From the NCBI RefSeq assembly GCF_009749405.1, contig NZ_WBIQ01000002.1:62001-126000 (forward strand): a stretch of 64,000 bases of DNA, read 5' to 3'. The notes beneath the pieces are model-generated. The model searched no databases. It worked only from the letters and a program-made list of their open reading frames with translations, and was not told the origin of the DNA. The position numbers and the translations under genes were made by a program. The stretch's first letter is position 1. The number at the start of each line of letters is the position of its first letter. This document shows positions 34,564 to 42,622 of the stretch, in pieces. The DNA comes from Agromyces lapidis. Its GTDB lineage: Bacteria > Actinomycetota > Actinomycetes > Actinomycetales > Microbacteriaceae.

Positions 34564-34610
34564 GTGTGGTCATGCGGTCGCGGTGGTGTGGTCATGTGGT
34601 CGCGACCACA
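34564..34610. repeat. Direct repeats ending in a 16-bp palindrome
   Basis: GTGTGGTCATG(C/T)GGTCGCG occurs twice (34564-34582 and 34586-34604). The second copy runs into the perfect palindrome TGTGGTCGCGACCACA (34595-34610). It lies between convergent genes and may act as a terminator. Confidence 0.6.
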
Positions 34611-34641
34611 GCCCGCGAGAACGGCACCTCCGCCGGGATGC

Positions 34642-35088
34642 CTACCCGCCGGCGAGAGCGTCGAGCGGCGTCACCCCGAGCGCGGTCACCCCGAGCGCGG
34701 TGACCCCGACCGTCGGCTGCTCGGGCGGCAGCCAGTACGCGGGCGCCGGCAGTTCGACTCCCGTCGAGGCGAGCCAGATGACGAGGAACGCGTAGGCGGC
34801 GACGAGCACCGCGAGACCCCCGAGCACGAACGCCGTGCGCACGACCCACGAGGTGCGGACGCCCGAGCGCCGGTAGCGCGGCATCGCCATCGCGGCGACC
34901 CAGATCGCGGCGCACCCGAAGCCCACGATCCACACCGTGCGCAGCGCCTGGCCCTCGAGTGGTGCGAACAGCGCGATGACGAGTGCGCCGGCGCCGAGCA
35001 GCAGGCCGGTCCACGCGAAGAAGCGGGCGAAGCCGAGGCCGCCGATGTCGTCCTCGCCGGTCCACCAGGGGCGCGTGGGGTCGCTCAT
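34642..35088 (-). CDS. Hypothetical membrane protein with four helices
   Basis: I do not recognise the family. The 148-residue protein starts at the ATG at 35088, 6 nt after TACGAT, so it is probably leaderless. It begins MSDPTRPWWTGEDDIGGLGFAR. Four hydrophobic segments follow: FFAWTGLLLGAGALVIALFA, TVWIVGFGCAAIWVAAMAM, TAFVLGGLAVLVAAYAFLVIWLA, and a weak C-terminal one. The C-terminus has a short repeat (VTALGVTALGVTPLDA) encoded by a near-identical 15-base unit around 34675-34705. It follows the other membrane gene on the same strand with a gap of only two to three bases. Confidence 0.7.
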   Translation of the reverse strand: MSDPTRPWWTGEDDIGGLGFARFFAWTGLLLGAGALVIALFAPLEGQALRTVWIVGFGCAAIWVAAMAMPRYRRSGVRTSWVVRTAFVLGGLAVLVAAYAFLVIWLASTGVELPAPAYWLPPEQPTVGVTALGVTALGVTPLDALAGG

Positions 35089-36083
35089 GCTCCGATCGTA
35101 GGGGCATCGGATGCCTCGCTGCGGGCCCGCGAGGAGCGGCCGAGCAGGGCGCGGCCGATCAGCCCGACGCCGGCGACGCAGACGGCGACCACCAGGGGAG
35201 GGACGACGAGCGCGGGATCGGTCAGCGCCAGCTCGAAGACGCGCCGGCCGTAGTCGAGCATCTCGGCGGGCTCCCGGGCGAGCACCCGCGTGCCCGCGGC
35301 GGCCGACACGGCCGTGATGAGGGCCGGCCCGATCCAGAGGATCGCGAGGCTCGCGAGAGCGGCGATCACCCGGCCGATCGTGCCCACCCCGCCCCAGGCG
35401 ATCGCCGCCCCGACGAGCACGGCCGGCACCCAGCGGACCGCGGTCCAGAGCCAGGCGGGTTCGCCGGCGAACGCGGGTTCGGGTGCGAGCAGCAGGTGCA
35501 GCCATCCCGAGACGAGCACCGCGGCGATCGCGAGCCCGATCACGGCGCCCGCACGCGGGGCCCTCGCGATGAGCCAGAGCACGAGCACGGCGACGAGGAG
35601 GGCGAGGATCGCGACGGCGAGCACGGCGGTGAGGTAGATCTGCGACCAGGTGTCGTCACGGAGACCTGCCCCGACGATCGTCGCGGTCTGGACGATCGCG
35701 ACGACATCGACGAGCAGCACTCCGAAGAGGAGCAGTGCGAAGCCGCCGTGAGGGCTCCGGCCGCGCAGCGCGCGGGCGGTGATGCCCGCGGCGGCCGCAC
35801 CGACGACGAGGAGCGACGCGATGACCGACAACCGGTACTGGCTGAACGGCAGCAGCACGAGGGGCATGTTTTCAGGCATCGTGTCGCTCGCCCACAGGTT
35901 CTGCAGGGGCAGGCGCATGCCGGTGACGAGCCACGGCAGCAGGCCGATGACCGCCGCGGCGACGCCGATGAGGATGAAGGGCCAGCGGGGGAGCGGCGAC
36001 GGGGCCGCGGCGGATGCCTCGTGGCCGTCGGAGCCGGCGGGAGCGGCGCCGGGCGTTGCCGGCGTGGTCGCGGACGGTTGCAT
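35085..36083 (-). CDS. Hypothetical multi-pass membrane protein
   Basis: I choose the ATG at 36083, which has GACGAGG 4-5 nt before it; an in-frame ATG at 36188 would add 35 Gly/Asp-rich residues. The 332-residue product has a Pro/Ala-rich N-terminus and about eight transmembrane helices, for example WPFILIGVAAAVIGLLPWLVTG, LLVVGAAAAGITARAL and AVLAVAILALLVAVLVLWLIA. I recognise no family. The last residues overlap or abut the start of the next membrane protein gene (4-nt overlap, 35085-35088), so the two are translationally linked and may form one complex. It is divergent from the GlxA-type regulator. Confidence 0.7.
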   Translation of the reverse strand: MQPSATTPATPGAAPAGSDGHEASAAAPSPLPRWPFILIGVAAAVIGLLPWLVTGMRLPLQNLWASDTMPENMPLVLLPFSQYRLSVIASLLVVGAAAAGITARALRGRSPHGGFALLLFGVLLVDVVAIVQTATIVGAGLRDDTWSQIYLTAVLAVAILALLVAVLVLWLIARAPRAGAVIGLAIAAVLVSGWLHLLLAPEPAFAGEPAWLWTAVRWVPAVLVGAAIAWGGVGTIGRVIAALASLAILWIGPALITAVSAAAGTRVLAREPAEMLDYGRRVFELALTDPALVVPPLVVAVCVAGVGLIGRALLGRSSRARSEASDAPTIGA

Positions 36084-36202
36084 GGCACCTCGTCGATCGT
36101 CGGGTCGACCCGCGTCGGCCGACCCGCCCCACCCTACGCCCGGCGGCTTTCCGTCGGCCTCGCCATTGGCCGAATCCTTGTGAGTCATGGCATTCTGGCC
36201 GG

Positions 36203-37156
36203 ATGACTCGTCGCCATCATCGCGTCGCCGTGCTCGTGCTGCCGGGGGCGAAGCCGCTCGACGTCGGCATCCCCGCGCAGGTGTTCTCGACCCGGGCGAG
36301 CATGCCCTACGCGGTGCGCGTGTGCGGCGCCGCACCCGGGCTCGTGACCGGCGGCGACGGCCTCTCGTATCACGTGGCCGACGGGCTCGACGCGCTCGCC
36401 TGGGCGGAGACCGTCTTCATTCCGGGCTACCGCCGCCCCGACCTCGACGACCCGCCCGCCGAGGTGGTCGAGGCGCTGCGCGCCGCGCACGCGCGCGGCG
36501 CCCGGCTCGCCGCGATCTCGACGGGGGCGTTCGCGCTCGCCGCGACGGGGCTGCTCGACGGCCGTCGGGCCACGACCCACTGGCACTACACGAGGGAGCT
36601 GGCCACGAGGCATCCGCTCGTGAACGTCGACGCCAACGTGCTCTTCGTCGACGAGGGCACCGTGCTCACCAGCGCCGGGGCCGCTTCGGGCCTCGACCTC
36701 TGCCTCCACCTCGTGCGCCGCGACCACGGCGTCGCCGTCGCGAACCATGCGGCCCGTCGCCTCGTCGCCGCTCCCTACCGCTCGGGCGGCCAGGCGCAGT
36801 TCGTGCCGCGGAGCCTTCCGCCCGAGCTCGGCGCGGTGTTCGCCGACACCCGCGAGTGGGCGCTGCGTCGACTCGACGAGCCGCTCACGCTCGACGCGCT
36901 CGCCCGGCACGCGAACGTGTCGGCACGCACCTTCTCGCGCCGCTTCGTCGACGACACGGGCTACACGCCGATGCAGTGGGTGCTGCGCGCCCGGGTCGAC
37001 ATGGCGCGCGAGCTGCTCGAGCGCAGCGAGCTCGGCATCGACCAGATCGCGGCGCGCGCCGGCCTCGGCACCGGGGCCAACCTGCGGCTGCACTTCAAGC
37101 GCATCCTCGGCACCTCGCCGAGCGATTACCGCGAGACCTTCGCGCGCGGCGAGTAG
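36203..37156 (+). CDS. GlxA-family AraC-type transcriptional regulator
   Basis: The ATG at 36203 gives 317 residues and lies 6 nt after CATTCT. The N-terminal half is a DJ-1/PfpI-like domain: HHRVAVLVLPGAKPLDVGIPAQVF, and AAISTGAFALAATGLLDGRRATTHW, where the conserved Cys is replaced by Thr-Gly, so no protease activity is expected. The C-terminal part has two AraC helix-turn-helix units: LTLDALARHANVSARTFSRRFVDDTGYTPMQWVLRARVDMARELLE and IDQIAARAGLGTGANLRLHFKRILGTSPSDYRETF. The metabolite sensed is unknown. It is divergent from a membrane-protein gene that it may control. Confidence 0.9.
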   Translation: MTRRHHRVAVLVLPGAKPLDVGIPAQVFSTRASMPYAVRVCGAAPGLVTGGDGLSYHVADGLDALAWAETVFIPGYRRPDLDDPPAEVVEALRAAHARGARLAAISTGAFALAATGLLDGRRATTHWHYTRELATRHPLVNVDANVLFVDEGTVLTSAGAASGLDLCLHLVRRDHGVAVANHAARRLVAAPYRSGGQAQFVPRSLPPELGAVFADTREWALRRLDEPLTLDALARHANVSARTFSRRFVDDTGYTPMQWVLRARVDMARELLERSELGIDQIAARAGLGTGANLRLHFKRILGTSPSDYRETFARGE

Positions 37157-37174
37157 CGCGCGCCCGGCTCCCGG

Positions 37175-37720
37175 TCACGACAGGTCGAGCACGGTCCAGA
37201 CGATCTCGCCGGCCTGATCGTCGATCGTCGTGCGATCGCGACGGAACCCGAGCTTCTCCAGCACCCGGAACGACGGCGCGTTCCAGCTGCCGACCGTCGC
37301 CCAGAGCCGCTCCCGGCCGGTCGCGCGCGCCGCCTCGACGACGGCGGCCGCCGCCTCGGTCGCGTAGCCGTGGCCGTGCGCGCTGCGCAGCAGCTCGTAG
37401 GCGAGTTCGGGCTCGTCGATCGTCGACCGCCCGATGACGAGTCCGCAGTAGCCGAGGAACTCGTCACTGCCCCGGGGGTGCAGGGTCAGCAGATGGATGC
37501 CTCGCGCCGGCGCGCTCTCCCGCGCGCCGCGGATGTCGGCGAGCGCCTCGTCGAGGCTCATCGGCTCGTCGACGTGCCCGTCGAGCCCGCCCGTGCGCTC
37601 GGCGTGATCGCGCTTGCGCTCGACGACGAGCCGCCGGTAGCCGTCGGCGTCGGACTCCTCCCAGAGCTGCAGCGTCAGGCGTTCGGTCTCGAGGGCGAAG
37701 GGGAGGGGTCCGTAGGGCAT
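37175..37720 (-). CDS. GNAT-family N-acetyltransferase (RimJ/RimL-like)
   Basis: The 181-residue protein begins [23 protein letters not shown], typical of the RimJ/RimL acetyltransferase type. [10 protein letters not shown] and [26 protein letters not shown] carry the acetyl-CoA-binding segment (a variant of Q/RxxGxG/A). [16 protein letters not shown] is the usual C-terminal motif. It transfers acetyl from acetyl-CoA to an unknown amine acceptor. The ATG at 37720 is 6 nt after TAGCGT, suggesting a leaderless mRNA. It is convergent with the GlxA-type gene and divergent from GAPDH. Confidence 0.9.
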   Translation of the reverse strand: MPYGPLPFALETERLTLQLWEESDADGYRRLVVERKRDHAERTGGLDGHVDEPMSLDEALADIRGARESAPARGIHLLTLHPRGSDEFLGYCGLVIGRSTIDEPELAYELLRSAHGHGYATEAAAAVVEAARATGRERLWATVGSWNAPSFRVLEKLGFRRDRTTIDDQAGEIVWTVLDLS

Positions 37721-37851
37721 GCGATCACGCTAGCGCCGGCGCGGGCCGACGTTGGCGAGATTCTTTCGAGTACTGGCTTGCGTGCCACTCGCGCGCGAGG
37801 CATCCGACCGCGAGGGTGGAACCATCGCGGAATGAAAGGACCCACCCCGCC

Positions 37852-38853
37852 ATGACCACCCGCATCGCCATCAACGGCTTCGGACGCATCGGACGCAACG
37901 TCGTGCGCGCACTCGTCGAGCGCGGCGCCGACTTCGAACTCGTCGCCGTGAACGACCTCACCGACCCGGCCGGCCTCGCCCGCCTGCTGAAGTTCGACAG
38001 CACCGCAGGCCGCTTCGGCTACCCCGTCGAGGTCGACGGCGATGTGCTCGTCATCGACGGCCGCCGCGTGAAGGTGCTCGCCGAGCGCGACCCCGCGAAG
38101 CTGCCCTGGGGCGAGCTCAACGTCGAGATCGTGCTCGAGTCGACCGGTCGCTTCACCTCCAAGGAGGCGGCTTCGGCGCACCTCGCCGCGGGTGCCAAGA
38201 AGGTGCTCGTGAGCGCGCCGGCGTCGGGTGCCGACGTCACGCTCGTCTACGGCGTCAACACCGACGCGTACGACGCCGAGCTGCACACGATCGTCTCGAA
38301 CGCCTCGTGCACCACGAACGCGCTCGCACCGCTCGCGAAGGTGCTCGACGACCTCGCCGGCATCGAGCACGGCTTCATGACGACCATCCACGCGTACACG
38401 CAGGACCAGAACCTGCAGGACGCCCCGCACTCCGACGCGCGTCGCGCCCGTGCCGCCGCCGTCAACATCGTGCCGTCGTCGACCGGTGCCGCGAAGGCGA
38501 TCGGCCTCGTGCTGCCGAACCTCGACGGCAAGCTCAACGGCGACTCGATGCGCGTGCCCGTGCCGGTCGGCTCGATCGTCGAGCTCAACGCGACCGTCTC
38601 GAAGGACGTCACCCGCGACGAGGTGCTCGCCGCGTACCGGGCCGCCGCGACCGAGGGCCCGCTCGTCGGCGTGCTCGAGTACTCCGAGGAGGCGCTCGTC
38701 TCGAGCGACATCGTCGGCAACCCGCACTCGTCGATCTTCGACTCCGAGCTGACCCGCGTCGACGGCAAGCACATCAAGGTCGTCGCCTGGTACGACAACG
38801 AGTGGGGCTTCTCGAACCGCGTGATCGACTCGCTCGGCCTGCTCGCGAGCTGA
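37852..38853 (+). CDS. gap: Type I glyceraldehyde-3-phosphate dehydrogenase
   Basis: The ATG at 37852, preceded by GAAAGGA, gives 333 residues, the normal length. The NAD-binding start is [19 protein letters not shown], the catalytic motif is [15 protein letters not shown] with the active Cys, and [18 protein letters not shown] and [15 protein letters not shown] follow the family. It catalyses the oxidative phosphorylation of glyceraldehyde-3-phosphate in glycolysis. It stands alone, without pgk or tpiA beside it. In Microbacteriaceae these are often encoded elsewhere in a separate operon, so this copy could be the sole or a second GAPDH. A very strong terminator follows. Confidence 0.96.
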   Translation: MTTRIAINGFGRIGRNVVRALVERGADFELVAVNDLTDPAGLARLLKFDSTAGRFGYPVEVDGDVLVIDGRRVKVLAERDPAKLPWGELNVEIVLESTGRFTSKEAASAHLAAGAKKVLVSAPASGADVTLVYGVNTDAYDAELHTIVSNASCTTNALAPLAKVLDDLAGIEHGFMTTIHAYTQDQNLQDAPHSDARRARAAAVNIVPSSTGAAKAIGLVLPNLDGKLNGDSMRVPVPVGSIVELNATVSKDVTRDEVLAAYRAAATEGPLVGVLEYSEEALVSSDIVGNPHSSIFDSELTRVDGKHIKVVAWYDNEWGFSNRVIDSLGLLAS

Positions 38854-38922
38854 GCCGGCAGAACCCCCGCCGCCGCACGGTGCGCGGAACTGCGGCGCAC
38901 CTCCTGCCCCGCGTCGCAGCAG

Positions 38923-38954
38923 AACGGGCCCGCCTCCTCGGAGGCGGGCCCGTT
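38923..38954 (+). terminator. Strong terminator after gap
   Basis: A perfect 15-bp stem, AACGGGCCCGCCTCC pairing with GGAGGCGGGCCCGTT, has a 2-nt loop. It lies 69 nt after the GAPDH stop codon and could also stop transcription from the convergent DUF389 gene. Confidence 0.85.
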
Positions 38955-39016
38955 CGCGTACCCGGTCGGTGTCGCCCGCGGGCGACCCGCGGTCGCTCAG
39001 CCCGCGGCGTCAGCGC

Positions 39017-40063
39017 TCAGTCGCCGACGACGACACGGGTGGTCGGCACCCACTCGACCGCGACCGTCGCGGGGTCGATGCCATCGGCCTCGAGGGCGCT
39101 ACGCAGCGACGAGATATCGGGCATCGAGTCGCCCCCGGTCACTCGCACCACGTAGCCCGTCGGCTCGGCCGCGATGCCGAGCACCTCGAGGTCCTCGTCG
39201 TCGACCCACGACCTCGCGGCCGAGTCGACGTCGGACGAGGCCATCGTGGTCGCGACCGTTCGGTAGGTCGAGATGGTCAACGGAATCGCGATGAGCACGA
39301 GCAGCACCGCGATCGTGATGTGCGAGCGGCGTCGGTTGACCGTCGCGAGCGGCCGGATCGATCCGGTCGCCGTCTTCGCCTGGGCCCCGTCGCCGACCGG
39401 GAACGATCCCCAGCGCTGCACCCGGTAGAACGCCATCACGACGACCCCGGTGCCGAGGATCGCCGCGACGTTCGCCACGAAGAGCAGCAGCGAGCCGATC
39501 GACGCGGCATAGTCGCCCGACTCCGCGGCGACGCCGACGACGACGAGCGGCGGCACGAGCGAGATGGCGATCGCGACGCCCGGCAGGGTGTCCGAGATGT
39601 CCTTGCGGACGAGCGCGATCGAGGCGACGGCGCCGGTGGCGAGTGCCCCGAACAGGCTCATGAGGTCGGGGGTCGCCCGTTCGCCGATCTGCGGGTTCGT
39701 CGCCGCGGTCTGCGGAACGACGACGAGCAGTCCGACGAGGTAGCCGATCGCGATCGCCGCGGCCGCGCCCGCGATCATCGTGAAGAGCGAGCGCCCGAAG
39801 TTGACGCGCTCGCCGAGCACGGTCGCGAGCATCGTGCCCTGGATCGGCAGCATCATCGGCGCGACGATCATCGCGCCGATCACCGTGGCGGTCGAGTCGC
39901 CGACGACGCCGCTCGCGGCGATGGCCGACGAGAGCACGAGCAGGATCCAGAACCGCTGCACTCGGCGCGCGCGCCCCGGCTCGTCGAAGAAGACGGCGTC
40001 GCGCATGTGCTCGATCGTGTTGAGCGCATCCGACGGTGGCGGCGGGTACATGGGCGCGGTCAT
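39017..40063 (-). CDS. DUF389-domain membrane protein
   Basis: The ATG at 40063 has AAGGAG 6 nt before it; the 348-residue protein fits the family. The characteristic start is DALNTIEHMRDAVFFDEP, then RFWILLVLSSAIAASGVVGDSTATVIGAMIVAPMMLPIQG, the DUF389 signature segment, and several further helices. The C-terminal part is an extracytoplasmic or soluble domain (SMPDISSLRSALEADGIDPATVAVEWVPTTR). The function is unknown; some homologues are linked to ion or metabolite transport. The gene ends near the GAPDH terminator. A set of overlapping hairpins sits in its leader at 40093-40167. Confidence 0.88.
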   Translation of the reverse strand: MTAPMYPPPPSDALNTIEHMRDAVFFDEPGRARRVQRFWILLVLSSAIAASGVVGDSTATVIGAMIVAPMMLPIQGTMLATVLGERVNFGRSLFTMIAGAAAAIAIGYLVGLLVVVPQTAATNPQIGERATPDLMSLFGALATGAVASIALVRKDISDTLPGVAIAISLVPPLVVVGVAAESGDYAASIGSLLLFVANVAAILGTGVVVMAFYRVQRWGSFPVGDGAQAKTATGSIRPLATVNRRRSHITIAVLLVLIAIPLTISTYRTVATTMASSDVDSAARSWVDDEDLEVLGIAAEPTGYVVRVTGGDSMPDISSLRSALEADGIDPATVAVEWVPTTRVVVGD

Positions 40064-40092
40064 CTGCGGCTCCTTCACGTCTGCCTGCCCAG

Positions 40093-40167
40093 CTCCTGCG
40101 CTGCTGCGAGCGCAGGAGAATGGGCGCCATCTCCGCTGTGGGCGAGGGATAGCGCCCATTCTCCTGC
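40093..40167. repeat. Alternative hairpins upstream of the DUF389 gene (nested palindrome, copy 3)
   Basis: A 16-bp inverted repeat, GCAGGAGAATGGGCGC (40112-40127) and GCGCCCATTCTCCTGC (40152-40167), overlaps a second 10-bp hairpin, CTCCTGCGCT (40093-40102) and AGCGCAGGAG (40109-40118). The shared GCAGGAG segment means only one can form. The outer box CAGGAGAA also occurs in palindrome copy 2. Confidence 0.7.
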
Positions 40168-40179
40168 AGAAGCCGCGAC

Positions 40180-41034
40180 TCAGACGGCGGCGCGCAGCCC
40201 CTCCACGAGCGAGGTCGTCGGCCGGCCGATGAGGCGGGCGAGCGTGTCGTCGGCGTTCGCGAGCACGCCGCGGCGGATGCCGTCGTCGATGCCCGCGACG
40301 AAGCCCGCGGTGCCGGCGTCGAGGCCGGCCGATTCGAGCGCCGCGATGTGCGCCTCGGGGGTGAGGGCCGCGTACACGACCTCGCGTCCGGTGAGTTCGG
40401 ATGCCGCGGACGCGAGGTCTTCGAACGACCACGCGGTGTCGCCGGTGAAGTCGTAGGTCTCACCGAGGTGGCCGTCGTCGGTGAGCAGGGCGGCGAGGCC
40501 GGCGGCGAGGTCTGCGCGGGTGGCGCTCGCCACCAGGCCGTCGCCGGCGCTCGCAGCGATCACGCCCGTCTCGGCGGCACGCGCCACGTCGGCCGTGTAG
40601 TTCTCGGTGTACCAGTTGTGCCGGGCGATGACCGCCGGAACGCCGGAGGCGACGATCGCCTCCTCGGTGGCCTTGTGGTCGGGCGCGAGCACGAACTCGG
40701 CCGTCGTGGCCTGCGGCACGCTCGTGTAGACGAGCTTCGCCACGCCCGCCGCGGCCGCGGCGTCGATGACGTTGCGGTGGCCCTGCACGCGCGAGCCCGG
40801 CGCGTTGCCCGAGATGAGCAGCACGGTGTCGACGCCGTCGAGCGCCGCGGCGATGGTCTCGGGGCGGTCGTAGTCGAGTTCGGCGGTGCGCACGCCTCGC
40901 GCCGTGGCATCCGCGAGCTTCGAGGTGTCGCGTGCGGTCGCGACGATCTCGACGGGGGCGACGCCGCGCTCGAGCAGTGCGTCGACGACGAGGCGGCCGA
41001 GCTGGCCGGAGGCGGCGGTGACGAGGATGGTCAT
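40180..41034 (-). CDS. NmrA/SDR-type NAD(P)H quinone oxidoreductase (Qor2-like)
   Basis: The ATG at 41034, with GAAGGAACC upstream, gives 284 residues. The Rossmann start is MTILVTAASGQLGRLVVDALLERG, and GVAKLVYTSVPQATTAEFVLAPDHKATEEAIVASGVPAVIARHNWYTENY is typical of QOR2/NmrA-like dehydrogenases. It should reduce quinones with NAD(P)H. It is divergent from an HxlR-type regulator with a conserved Cys; in Corynebacterium the qor2/qorR pair has this layout. Control by redox-sensitive repression is therefore likely. Two GGTACCCAC sites are in the shared gap. Confidence 0.9.
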   Translation of the reverse strand: MTILVTAASGQLGRLVVDALLERGVAPVEIVATARDTSKLADATARGVRTAELDYDRPETIAAALDGVDTVLLISGNAPGSRVQGHRNVIDAAAAAGVAKLVYTSVPQATTAEFVLAPDHKATEEAIVASGVPAVIARHNWYTENYTADVARAAETGVIAASAGDGLVASATRADLAAGLAALLTDDGHLGETYDFTGDTAWSFEDLASAASELTGREVVYAALTPEAHIAALESAGLDAGTAGFVAGIDDGIRRGVLANADDTLARLIGRPTTSLVEGLRAAV

Positions 41035-41118
41035 GGGTTCGGTTCCTTCCGACGAGTGCACCGATCGGTGCGTCACCGAGGGTCAACCGGATGCCCCGTG
41101 CATACCTTCCCTCGAACT

Positions 41119-41146
41119 GGTACCCACTTTGACGTAAGGTACCCAC
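41119..41146 (+). promoter_or_regulatory. Direct GGTACCCAC sites in the qor2-hxlR gap
   Basis: GGTACCCAC occurs at 41119-41127 and 41138-41146, 19 bases apart (about two helical turns). The second overlaps the leaderless start region of the HxlR gene, whose -10 is TAAGGT (41135-41140). These are candidate HxlR binding sites. Confidence 0.55.
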
Positions 41147-41518
41147 ATGACGGTAAGTCTTGCGGAGATCCGGGAGCAGTCCGGTGAAGTCTTCACCGAC
41201 GGCTGCCCGACGCGCGTCGTGCTCGACCACATCATGAGCAAGTGGGGCGTGCTCGTGCTGCTCGCCCTCACCGACGGCACGCACCGTTGGGGCGAGCTGC
41301 GCCGCGAGGTCGAGGGCATCAGCGAGAAGATGCTCGCCTCGACGTTGCGCACGCTCGAGGCCGACGGGCTCGTGGTGCGCACCGCGCACCCCGAGGTGCC
41401 GCCGCGGGTCGATTACGCGCTCACCGAGCTCGGCCACGACCTCATGGAGCACATGCTGCCGCTCGTCGGGTGGGTCGCGCGCGAGTCCGACGGAATCGTC
41501 GGGCGCAGCGCGGACTGA
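41147..41518 (+). CDS. HxlR-family winged-helix redox regulator (QorR-like)
   Basis: The ATG at 41147 lies 6 nt after TAAGGT. The 123-residue product has the HxlR/DUF24 winged helix: VVLDHIMSKWGVLVLLALTDGTHRWGELRREVEGISEKMLASTLRTLEADGLVVRTAHPEVPPRVDYALTELG. The single N-terminal Cys20 in TDGCPTRVV is at the place of the redox-active Cys of QorR/YodB. It probably represses the divergent Qor2-like gene and is released by quinones or disulfide stress (inference from family and layout). It ends 67 nt before a hairpin. Confidence 0.9.
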   Translation: MTVSLAEIREQSGEVFTDGCPTRVVLDHIMSKWGVLVLLALTDGTHRWGELRREVEGISEKMLASTLRTLEADGLVVRTAHPEVPPRVDYALTELGHDLMEHMLPLVGWVARESDGIVGRSAD

Positions 41519-42002
41519 GCGGGCCGCGCACGCGGTGCCCGCGCTCGCCTGCGCGGCACGGTCGCGTCACGTCGGAGCCCGAAAACCCGACTCCCAGCGA
41601 TTCGCGCACGAGTCGGGGCCTCGTCGCGCCACGATGGTGGCAAGCACGCAAGACCCATGAGGTCTTCGGGGGGCAGCGCGATCAGGGGGACTGATCGCCT
41701 GAGCGGGTGAGGGGTGGATGTGTTCTCCTCTGTGAGGAACGGGGCTTCGGGCACCTCGGAGGCCGGCCTTGCCGCCATACGCACGCCCCCGCACTCGGGT
41801 CGCGATCCGACCTGAGCAGCAGAGTCTCGAGCGGCGACCCCGATCGCCGACCCAGGTGGGCCCGTCGCAGCGCCCGCGAGCCGTGCAACCCGATCTCATC
41901 GCCGGCTCGTGGCGCGGCAGAACCTGCGCCGACCCGCACGACCAGCACGACCGCAACACCGTACGACAGCACGATCATCCCTAATAACGATTGGGCCGTC
42001 AT
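41519..42002. other. 484-nt gap without a recognised gene
   Basis: The gap holds a terminator-like hairpin at 41586 and a long GC-mixed stretch whose open frames on both strands resemble no known protein. An AT-richer patch (CATCCCTAATAACGATTGG, about 41976-41994) just before the next gene probably holds its promoter. I see no repeat copy and no RNA gene in it. Confidence 0.5.
41586..41617 (+). terminator. Hairpin downstream of the HxlR-type gene
   Basis: CCCGACTC (41586-41593) pairs with GAGTCGGG (41610-41617) over a 16-nt loop. The stem is short, so the call is tentative. Confidence 0.5.
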
Positions 42003-42530
42003 ATGAGATCACTCGTCATCATCGCCGCGATCGCATTCGGCGCGGTGCTGCTGCCGACCGCGAACTCGGCCGCCGTCGACGCGCCGAGCCCCTCCGCGGC
42101 CGGGGCGGATTCCTCGGCGTCGCCGAGCGCGAACCCCGAGCACGACACCGCGGCCTTCCTGGCCGCGGCTGCCGCTGACCGTGAGGCACGCGAGGCCGCG
42201 GCGGCCGTGGAAGCTGCGCGCATCGCCGCCGAGGCCGAGGCGGCGCGTCTGGCTGCCGAGCAGGCGGCGGCCGACGCTGCCGCAGCCGAGGCGGCCGAGA
42301 TCGCCGAAGCCGAGGCCGAGGCCGAAGCCGAGGCGTGGGTCGAGGACGAGCCCGTCGCGGAGGCGGCACCCGCCGACGAGCCCGTCGCCGAGGCGCCCGC
42401 CGAGAGCGCGCCCGTGCCGCAGCCGACCGAGGGTCCGCGCGACGACGACGGCTGCGGCCCGTGCCCGGGCGAGACGCTCGTCTGGTACGTCTACGAGGGC
42501 GAAGGGTATTGGGCGTGCCCGACGTCGTGA
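42003..42530 (+). CDS. Secreted Ala/Glu-rich helical protein with C-terminal Cys cluster
   Basis: The ATG at 42003 gives 175 residues. The N-terminus (MRSLVIIAAIAFGAVLLPTANSAA) is a likely Sec signal peptide with cleavage near ANSA. Residues about 55-115 form an Ala/Glu/Arg-rich alpha-helix, probably a single helix or coiled coil. A Pro/Ala/Glu linker follows, then a compact C-terminus with GCGPCPGETLVWYVYEGEGYW and a final Cys (ACPTS). The three Cys could bind metal or form a disulfide. I recognise no family; it could be a cell-surface stalk. A 20-bp-stem terminator follows immediately. Confidence 0.7.
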   Translation: MRSLVIIAAIAFGAVLLPTANSAAVDAPSPSAAGADSSASPSANPEHDTAAFLAAAAADREAREAAAAVEAARIAAEAEAARLAAEQAAADAAAAEAAEIAEAEAEAEAEAWVEDEPVAEAAPADEPVAEAPAESAPVPQPTEGPRDDDGCGPCPGETLVWYVYEGEGYWACPTS

Positions 42531-42550
42531 TCGCGCGCACCTCGCGGTGA

Positions 42551-42593
42551 GACGACGAAGCCCCCGGTCGCAGCGACCGGGGGCTTCGTCGTC
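42551..42593. terminator. Bidirectional terminator with 20-bp stem
   Basis: GACGACGAAGCCCCCGGTCG pairs perfectly with its complement around the loop CAG. It lies between the stops of the convergent secreted protein gene (42530) and the MFS gene (42623). Confidence 0.88.
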
Positions 42594-42622
42594 GGCGGCC
42601 CGACCAGGCCGGGCCGCCGACC

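Noticed and set aside
41129-41140. TTGACG directly before TAAGGT as a -35/-10 pair
   Set aside because: The two hexamers are adjacent, so they cannot form a normal promoter; only TAAGGT is kept as a -10.
41567-41959. Open frame in the 484-nt gap (minus strand)
   Set aside because: It is Arg/Cys/Ser-rich, has no ribosome site and no resemblance to a known protein.
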